Position numbers and translations under genes: made by a program. This document shows positions 26,501 through 64,000 of a stretch of 64,000 nucleotides of DNA, in pieces; the stretch's first letter is position 1; each line of letters starts with the position of its first letter. A model generated the notes under the pieces. It was not told where the DNA came from, did not search any database, and worked only from the letters and a program-made list of their open reading frames with translations. Source of the DNA: Hormiphora californensis (taxonomy: Eukaryota; Ctenophora; Tentaculata; Cydippida; Pleurobrachiidae); the NCBI GenBank assembly GCA_020137815.1, contig CM035358.1, positions 2,900,292 through 2,964,291 of the forward strand. Direction: 5' to 3'.

Positions 26501-29500
26501 GTATAGCATTTTGGGCATAAAATAGGTTTTTATGGGCCAAATATGGCTCACCTCGATTTAGTGGCACCCCGATTTAGTGGCAGGATTTTTCCCCCCGAGG
26601 ATGCCACTAAATCGGGGTCCGACTGTACCACTAGGGCAGATGTGGTAGTGAGTTGTGAGGGTGTAGAGATCATCCTACTGGGGGGGGGGGGGGGGGTCAT
26701 ATCTAATTAATTAATCAATTGACGAATCTCTTGCAGACGACGGATGTGATAAAACCCGGACATTCTCACATTTGTGTTGATAATGATAATCTTGTCAAAA
26801 ACTCACTAACTACCACTCAACAAGCTCTTCAGTGCCACGTTATTAAGTTTATCGTGAGTAAATATTCTTTAGAGTAACTAATTTGCTTCTGTTGTGCTTT
26901 TCCTGATAATTATAAGTGAATCATACATTAATTTGGCAATTTGCGATTTGCGGGCATCGCACTATAGACGCAGTACCCACGTACTATAGACGCATTATAG
27001 ACGCATTATAGACGCAGTATAGACGCAGTATAGACATTAGACACACGCAATATAGACGGACTTTCGTAAGCAGCAGTATAGACGCAGTATAGGCGCAATA
27101 TAACAGCAATATGAACGCATTTTTATAGCGCGACGCAGTATAGCCGCATTATAGGCGCACTACCCACCCCGAAATCACTTTATAGACGCACTATAGACGC
27201 ATTATAGACTGACTATAGCAGCATCATAAACGCTACATAGACGCATATAGACGCATTATAGAAGCATTATAGACGCAAATTGCTTTTTATAGACGCCGCG
27301 TCTATAAAAAACGTGCTTTTTTAAGAAGCACTATAGACCGTCTATTGACGTACTCAGACGCACGCTGCGATATTTGAGGCGCAGTTGGGCGAACTATAAA
27401 CGCATTTTTGTCGCATATAAAAGGAAGCAGTATGCAGTATAGACGCATTATATTCCATCTCTGTCTTTTTCTGTCTCACTCCGTCCCTATCTCACTCTCT
27501 CTCTCCATCTTACTCTCTCTTCATCTTACTCTGTCCTTCTGTCATGTCTCAGGTCTTTATCCGTCTGTCTCTGTCCCTGTATCCCTCCCTCTCTTTCCCT
27601 CTTTCCCTCTCCTTCCCTCTCCCTCCCTCCCTCCCTCCCTCTCTCTCCCTCTCCTTCTTATTTTGCGTCTTGGTTACGAAGTCACCCCTTAATATTTCAT
27701 ATATCACTGGGGCGCTCGCGCGGAGGGGTAATTTCATTACCAATTTTGCGTCTATTTTGCGTCTTTATCAATTTCGCACAAATGCGGCTATGATGCGTCT
27801 ATAATGCGTCTATAATGCTTCCTTTTATATGCGACAAAAATGCGTTTATAAAACGCCCAACTGCGTCTAAAATATCGCACTGTAGCCTGGAGTACGTCTA
27901 TAGTGCTTCTTTAAAAAGCACGTTTTTTGTAGACGCGGCGTCTATAAAAAGCGATTTTCGTCTATAATGCTTCTATCATACGTCTATGTAGCGTTTATGA
28001 TGCTGCTATAGTCAGTCTATAATGCGTCTATAGTGCGTCTATAAAGTGATTTTGGGGTGGGTAGTGCGCCTATAATGCGGCTATACTGCGGCGCGTCTAT
28101 AAAAATGCCTTTATATTGCTGTTATAATGCGCCTATACTGCGTCTATAAGCTGCTGCTTACGAAAGTCCGTCTATATTGCGTGTGTCTATACTGCGTCTA
28201 TACTGCGTCTATAATGCGTCTATAGTACGTGGGTACTGCGTCTATAGTGCGATGCCCGCAAATCGCAAATTGCCCATTAATTTGTTGTTTTTGATTCAAC
28301 TTCCCCCAGAAATCAGATATTTCCTACAAACTGGGGTATACGATTAAGAACAATGAACCCGTAATTAAGTACGGTGACGTTAAGAAGGTTATTTCCAAAA
28401 CTCTAAAGCACCTCTATATAAATGAGGAGAGTGGCGAGGTTCACTGTGCAGCAGATATTGATGCTGTCTATGACCGAGTTCAATGTGTAAGTAGAAAACC
28501 TCCTGAATCTAGTACAGCCTTATCGATACAAACGATGTTTTTTGTCAATTCTCTACTGCGTTATAAATGGGTAATTAATGAATACATATTATGTGCTTCA
28601 GCTACTACGTTTTAAATTAATGGATATTTATAGAATATAATGAATGAATATTAAATGTGCTTCAGCTTCTGAAAAAGGGTTTCCACTTCGAAGGAAACGA
28701 GAAAAAAGGGGACACCATACAAGACGTCGAATTGAAATGTGAATGGGAGAACATCGTAGGGAACAGGACTCAACTGGCAAGGAAGTTTAACCATTTCCTG
28801 GCAAACATGGCTCGAGATGAGGTAGGCCGTTTTTTATATATGATAACATATTAATTGATTGTTTATTAGCCGGATATACAATGGGGAAGTTTAGTTAACA
28901 GACAGATCTTATATCATATCAAAAAGCTCTGTCACAACCAGTCGTGTCCATGTTCATACACTTCCTCATTGACTCTTTCACCTTTTAATTTTCTCTTTGA
29001 ATATTTGAATCTGGTAGTTGTTTGTTAACTAAACCACCCTGCACAGGGGGGGGTTCCAACCTATTTTTTGTACGGTTTTGTACGGTTTTGTACGGACCAT
29101 ACATAAAAGTATCCGAAATTCCTGTTTTTTTTCATACAAACAATACAAAAAAATACAAAAAAATAATGAAGGATGTGGGTGCCTGATAAAAGTATAAATA
29201 ATACATAGCTGGGTTCCGTTTATGTTCTGTACCATCTATCATATATATGAACGTTTTTAGTTCCATTGTCGTCCATTTTCCTGCTAAAATTACATACTAA
29301 AAAAGTGTGTAAAAGTACACGTTTTTGAAATTCTAAAAAAACGAAATCATTGATTCAGATTACCGTTACGATTACGAGAAAATTTTCTCAGTTGGAGATC
29401 ACTTTCTCGGTACTAATTTCGATTCGGGATAATTTTCTCGGTAAAAATTGCGATTTGAGGAAATTTTTCGCTTAGAAAATACGATTCGAGAAATTTTTTC

Positions 29501-31726
29501 GGTAAGAAATTGGGATTCGGGGAAATATCTCGCTTAGAAAATACGATTCGAGAAAATTTTCTCGGTAAGAAATTGCGATGCTAGGAAATTTCTCGCTTAG
29601 AAAATACGATTCGAGAAAATTTTCTCGGTAAGAAATTGCGATTCGGGGAAATTTCTCGCTTAGAAAATACGATTCAAGAAAATTTTCTCGGTAAGAAATT
29701 GCGATTCGGGGAAATTTCTCGCTTAGAAAATACGATTCGAGAAAAATTTTCTCGGTAAGGAATTGCGATTCGGGGAAATTTCTCGCTTAGAAAATACGAT
29801 TCGAGAAAAATTTTCTCGGTAAGAAATTGCGATGCGAGGAAATTTCTCGCTTAGAAAATACGATTCGAGAAAATTTTTATCGGTAAGAAATTGCGATTCG
29901 GGGAAATTTCTCGCTTAGAAAATACGATTCAAGAAAATTTTCTCGGTAAGAAATTGCGATTCGGGGAAATTTCTCGCTCAGAAAATACGATTCGAGAAAA
30001 ATTTTCTCGGTAAGAAATTGCGATTCGGGGAAATTTCTCGCTTAGAAAATACGATTCGAGAAAACTTTTCTCGGTAACAAATTTCGATTCGAGGAAATTT
30101 CTCGCTTAGAAAATACGTTTCGAGAAAATTTTCTCGGTAAGAAATTGCGATTCGGGGAAATTTCTCTCGCTTAGAAATTGCGATTCGATAATACTTTCTT
30201 GGATAGAAAGTTCGATTTGGAAAGATTTTCTCTCTTAGAAATTCCAATTTTTCGTACAAACAGTACAAAAAAAAGCACAACAAATTATGGAGGTGGGTGC
30301 CTAGTAAAATTTCACAGACGGGTTCCTTTTGTCCTAATGTACCACCTAGGAACGTTTGTCGTGTAATTATTATCTTTCATTCGAAATTCGAAAAAGTAAA
30401 CATCATTGATTCAGATTTCGAAAATTTTTAATAGAATTTTTCCTTGTGTTTTGATAAAGAACAATTAAAACATGATTAAAACATGTTTTTATCTTCCAAT
30501 TATAAGAAAAAGTTGCTAATTTTGTATGAAACCACAGTTTAATAGGAATTTATGACACAATTATGATCATAAACTAAAGTTTCAACGATCAGAAAAGCTT
30601 TGTTTAATCGTTTATACCCCGTTTTATTTTTTTGTATTTTTTTGTATTTTTTTGTACTTTTTTGTATTTTTTTGTATTTTTTTGTTTGAGGAAACCCGTG
30701 TTTTTTTCCGTACAAACGTACAACAAATAGGTTGGAACCCCCCCCCCTGCACACCCCTGTTACCCCTTAAGGGCACACCTCCGCGAAATTGTATGGATGG
30801 CCTGATGGAAGTCCTTGAAGATTTTCAAAGTAACAGTAATGCAGATGAAAAAACCTGTTTAGGAAATATGGTAGGTTTGCCTACGATACTGTATTATAGT
30901 ATACTATACATTGTACAATACACTGATACTGAATTGGGTTGCTAATTGGATTGCTAATTAACAGGGTTACTAATTGGATTACTAACTAGGCTACTAATTG
31001 GATTCCTAACTGTTTCAGAGAAACCTTCGCAAATCGGTTTGTAATAACATAATTGTAAAAAGCATTTCAAAGAAAGTATTTCTTAGTTGGAAGACTAACT
31101 ACAACGAAAACAATTGTGCAAAAAAGGTGAGTCTTCTAAATACAGGCGAGTTTCTAAATACAGGCGAGTTTCTAAATACATTCGAGCCCTCGGGGCCGGT
31201 TAATCGGACCGATAGTTAATAGCTTGGTTTCTACTTGGTGACGCAGTCACCCCTACACTAGCCGCGCGCAGCGCGGCTAAACGAAGCCAAGGTTTCTACT
31301 TAAAACATATAAGATGTTTCAATTAATATATAGCTTCCCCAATGAACTCTCCCCTTTCAGGCAATCCTAGACCTATCACGGATGTTTGAGAAAGATAGTG
31401 ACCCGGTCAACACAGAGTTTTCGATTAACTTCAAAGGTTTATACTGTGGAACGGCAAACATTACATGTCTTGACGCCCTTGTCAACTATGAGCAACATAA
31501 GGGATTTTGGGAAGATCTAAAGGAAATCGTACCACGACTCATTAGAATCTTACACTCTCTCCACTCGGGAACATCAGAGGAATGCTACAAAGCGGACGAA
31601 ACCGGGGTGCATAGTGGAGGGGAGGTAGGGGGTTTGTATGATGACTGTATAGGTTACTCAACTGAATACGCATATAAGCCGTCATTTTGGGAGACTTATC
31701 TAGAAGAACCGGTACTATTTAAATAA
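23555..31726 (+). CDS. Secreted ~580-aa protein of unrecognised family
   Basis: Ten exons join in frame: 23555-23582, 24369-24739, 24839-24958, 25060-25260, 26737-26853, 28310-28486, 28666-28821, 30772-30870, 31019-31126 and 31361-31726. The first, only 28 nt, encodes MSLVLVLITV, and with the next residues forms a signal peptide ending near LLVEA. All later introns are phase 0, which is striking and would allow exon shuffling. The mature protein is hydrophilic with scattered Cys (about ten), a charged helical segment (NLYDLAAELKEYLDGSEKK) and a Cys-containing C-terminal block (YCGTANITCLDALVNYEQ). No transmembrane tail is seen, so it is probably extracellular. I do not recognise the family; it may be lineage-specific. 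Introns 1, 4, 5 and 7 carry transposon-like elements, and the donor of exon 9 and the acceptor of exon 7 are tandemly duplicated. The exon 4 acceptor (TTATTAG) and exon 8 acceptor (CCTTAAG) are the weakest calls. Confidence 0.75.
23734..24281. mobile_element. 548-bp palindromic element (MITE), copy 1
   Basis: Ends GAGCCTTTCTAGACGAGAC and GTCTCGTCTAGAGAGGCTC are inverted. Both arms are rich in GAGGCTCCTATAGTAG, and the core carries inverted TGCACGTGATCGTTGTCACG. TAA flanks both ends, so a TAA (TWA) target duplication is likely, as in PIF/Harbinger. It lies in intron 1 of the 580-aa gene. A nearly identical copy lies at 41521-42065. No coding capacity. Confidence 0.85.
25322..26625. mobile_element. 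1.3-kb pogo/Tigger-like non-autonomous transposon
   Basis: Terminal inverted repeats CAGTCGGACCCCGATTTAGT and ACTAAATCGGGGTCCGACTG are flanked by TA on both sides. The CAGT start and TA target are features of pogo/Tigger elements. The GATTTAGTGGCAC motif is repeated at both ends. The interior has nested inverted repeats (CTTATCGCATGTCCTGCTGC and its complement near 25470-25550) but no transposase frame. It lies in intron 4 of the 580-aa gene. Confidence 0.85.
26935..28274. mobile_element. 1.34-kb fold-back element made of TATAGACGCA repeats
   Basis: The ends GGCAATTTGCGATTTGCGGG and its reverse complement are flanked by a perfect 9-bp direct repeat, CATTAATTT, at 26926-26934 and 28275-28283. 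Arms of about 500 bp consist mainly of the decamer TATAGACGCA on the left and TGCGTCTATA on the right, with shared irregular landmarks such as TACCCACGTACTATAGACGC. A CT-rich centre lies at 27450-27660, with a nested 74-bp MITE at 27670. Long inverted arms plus a 9-bp duplication resemble Mutator-like or Foldback elements. No transposase is seen. Confidence 0.85.
27670..27743. mobile_element. 74-bp TTGG...CCAA micro-MITE, copy a
   Basis: Starts TTGGTTACGAAGTCACCCCT and ends AGGGGTAATTTCATTACCAA, an imperfect inverted repeat. It is flanked by the perfect 9-bp direct repeat TTTTGCGTC. It is inserted inside the central part of the larger fold-back element, so it is younger than that element. Confidence 0.85.
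29044..30759. mobile_element. 1.7-kb inverted-terminal element with internal 59-bp array
   Basis: The left end carries CAGGGGGGGGTTCCAACCTA and the right end the inverse TAGGTTGGAACCCCCCCCCC. Both continue into inverted TTTTGTACGG-type sequence, including nested TTTTTTGTATTTTT runs. The CAGGG terminus suggests hAT, but I could not find an 8-bp duplication, so the class is uncertain. It fills most of intron 7 of the 580-aa gene. No coding capacity is seen. Confidence 0.7.
29390..30180. repeat. ~59-bp tandem array with palindromic cores
   Basis: About 13 units of roughly 59 bp, each containing the near-palindrome CGAGAAAATTTTCTCG and the segment GGGGAAATTTCTCGCTTAGA. Units differ by point changes. 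The array forms the interior of the 1.7-kb transposon-like element. Confidence 0.9.
31235..31290. mobile_element. 56-bp TTGG...CCAA micro-MITE, copy d
   Basis: Starts TTGGTGACGCAGTCACCCCT and ends AACGAAGCCAA, with a GC-rich palindrome (GCCGCGCGCAGCGCGGC) in the middle. Flanked by the perfect 9-bp repeat GGTTTCTAC at 31226-31234 and 31291-31299. It lies in intron 9 of the 580-aa gene. Confidence 0.75.
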
Positions 31727-32945
31727 GTAGTTAGAGCAATAGGATTTTAGTAAGTTAATGTTATAGGTATTTGATATTTTGATATTGTATATGTGATTTA
31801 TGGATGGTTTTTGTTATTTTTTCATGAAATGGCTACTGATGCCTGATGCATTGAAAATATTAAATCAATCAGAATAATTGCAATTGATTGTAGGTTTTGA
31901 TAGGTTTTTCGATATAAAGTAAAGCTTGTATTTGAATTTTTTGCCCATACATGATCCATGAGTAATTGAACACTTTTATTTATGAATCGCAGGAGGTAGC
32001 AATCGCTATTTGCAAGATTGGGGCACTAGGGAATTGCTACTTACCCACGAATTTGCCTCTAACCTGCAATTATTATTATTCATATAGGTTTTGTGGTAAC
32101 TGAATTCGGAAGAAGTGTGACTTGTTTACTGATTTAGAACATTTTAAATGTTAAATATTTGATACATTTCGATTCATACTTGCTATAAATGCAGTGAGTT
32201 TTTAGAATAAAATTAAAAAAACTGAACTTTGGGATTCATGGTTAACAAAATTGAAACTTAATACATTGATATACTCCATGGCGCAAAATACACTTGTATA
32301 TATAATTATAGTCAGAGCGTGGCACAAATATCTAGGACATGTCGGCAACATCATTGAACCCCCCCCCCCCCCCGCAAGACAATGGGGCCCTAATAGGGCA
32401 CATCTAGGGCCATAGGGCACATATATAGGGCCCTAATATGGCACATACTGGGGAACATATATCACGATTCGTGCAGACAATATGCAGACAATATGTATAT
32501 AAGTTGACACAAAAGATGACACATGAATTAGACACATGAATTAGACACAAAAAGGCACATGGTGACACAAGTTTATATGAAGACGCAAATGTGACATGAC
32601 CACATTAAGGTGACAAGTTAGCATAAAGGAGACAACGTTGAAATGTCTTGAGTCGCTTGACACTTGTCCGTATGAACAAGAAATGTCCAAGACAAGAACA
32701 CGATTAACAAAGTTCACGCACTGGAAGAGTTTTCCAAACTGTTGCTTTTATCCACGTGTGTGTCAATATATTGAGATTTTCCACCATAGTTATCTCACGT
32801 AAAGATCAGTTTACAGTTAATCACCTATAAAACGGTAATGTAGCTAGTTCCACACCGACTCATATTATATGGCTTGGTCTATCACATCAAAAAAGGCCAA
32901 AAACATTTGTTTGACATACCTGTATTATAACATAGTGGTTTGTCA
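31727..32945. other. Intergenic space between convergent 3' ends
   Basis: AT-rich 3' flank of the 580-aa gene, then a C14-15 run near 32360, repeated AGGGCCCTAATA/AGGGCACATA motifs at 32385-32450 and short GACACA repeats at 32505-32580. No exon found. Confidence 0.55.
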
Positions 32946-63998
<31,053 letters not shown>

Positions 63999-64000
63999 TA

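Noticed and set aside
29390-30180. CRISPR-like regular repeat array
   Set aside because: The units are contiguous with no unique spacers, inside a eukaryotic intron; it is an ordinary tandem array in a transposon.

Overview
This window looks like nuclear DNA of an animal, probably an early-branching invertebrate (sponge- or cnidarian-grade), though the species cannot be fixed from sequence alone. The genes are multi-exon with GT-AG introns of about 50 bp to 9 kb. The products are metazoan types: a forkhead factor, a MELK-type kinase with KA1 domain, a NACHT/WD-repeat protein, a two-domain C-type lectin and a CCP/sushi protein. Non-coding DNA is dense with (CT)n/(GA)n microsatellites, minisatellites and short inverted-repeat transposons. 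There are no bacterial-style operons.

Layout. 486-928 (+): last two exons of an unrecognised gene. 0.93-6 kb: intergenic DNA with CRE-like TGACGTCA repeats and a (GACAGA)n/(TCTGTC)n fold-back. 5990-10763 (+): complete 7-exon FoxD-like gene. 11360-12854 (+): small secreted CCP protein, probably GPI-anchored. 12.9-15.1 kb: two tandem repeat families. 15685-20381 (-): complete 11-exon secreted protein with two C-type lectin domains. 20.4-23.5 kb: microsatellites and a stretch of implausible homopolymers, probably an assembly artefact. 23555-31726 (+): complete 10-exon secreted protein of about 580 aa, not recognised, whose introns carry at least three large non-autonomous transposons. 32946-63991 (-): a 31-kb MELK gene running off the right edge (start outside the window). 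35625-42692 (+): an NWD1/NWD2-like NACHT-WD gene lying entirely inside one MELK intron. 54786-55874 (-) and 61509-63031 (+): a membrane-protein gene and a cysteine-rich secreted-protein gene, each inside other MELK introns. A degraded LINE (ORF1-like and RT-like pieces) also lies in the largest 5' MELK intron.

The most unusual signal is that many splice junctions, in four different genes, are embedded in tandem repeats whose unit itself contains the exon-intron boundary (donor or acceptor plus a few exon bases). A second strong signal is a set of four tiny (56-80 bp) TTGG...CCAA inverted-repeat elements, each flanked by a perfect 9-bp target duplication. A third is a 1.34-kb fold-back element built of TATAGACGCA repeats, also with a perfect 9-bp duplication.

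The assembly has local quality problems. The central part of the NACHT gene carries a dozen frameshifts between intact flanks, one MELK exon is out of frame, and 21.2-22.0 kb and 56.9-57.25 kb are full of long homopolymer runs. Frames in those places should not be read as biology without re-sequencing.
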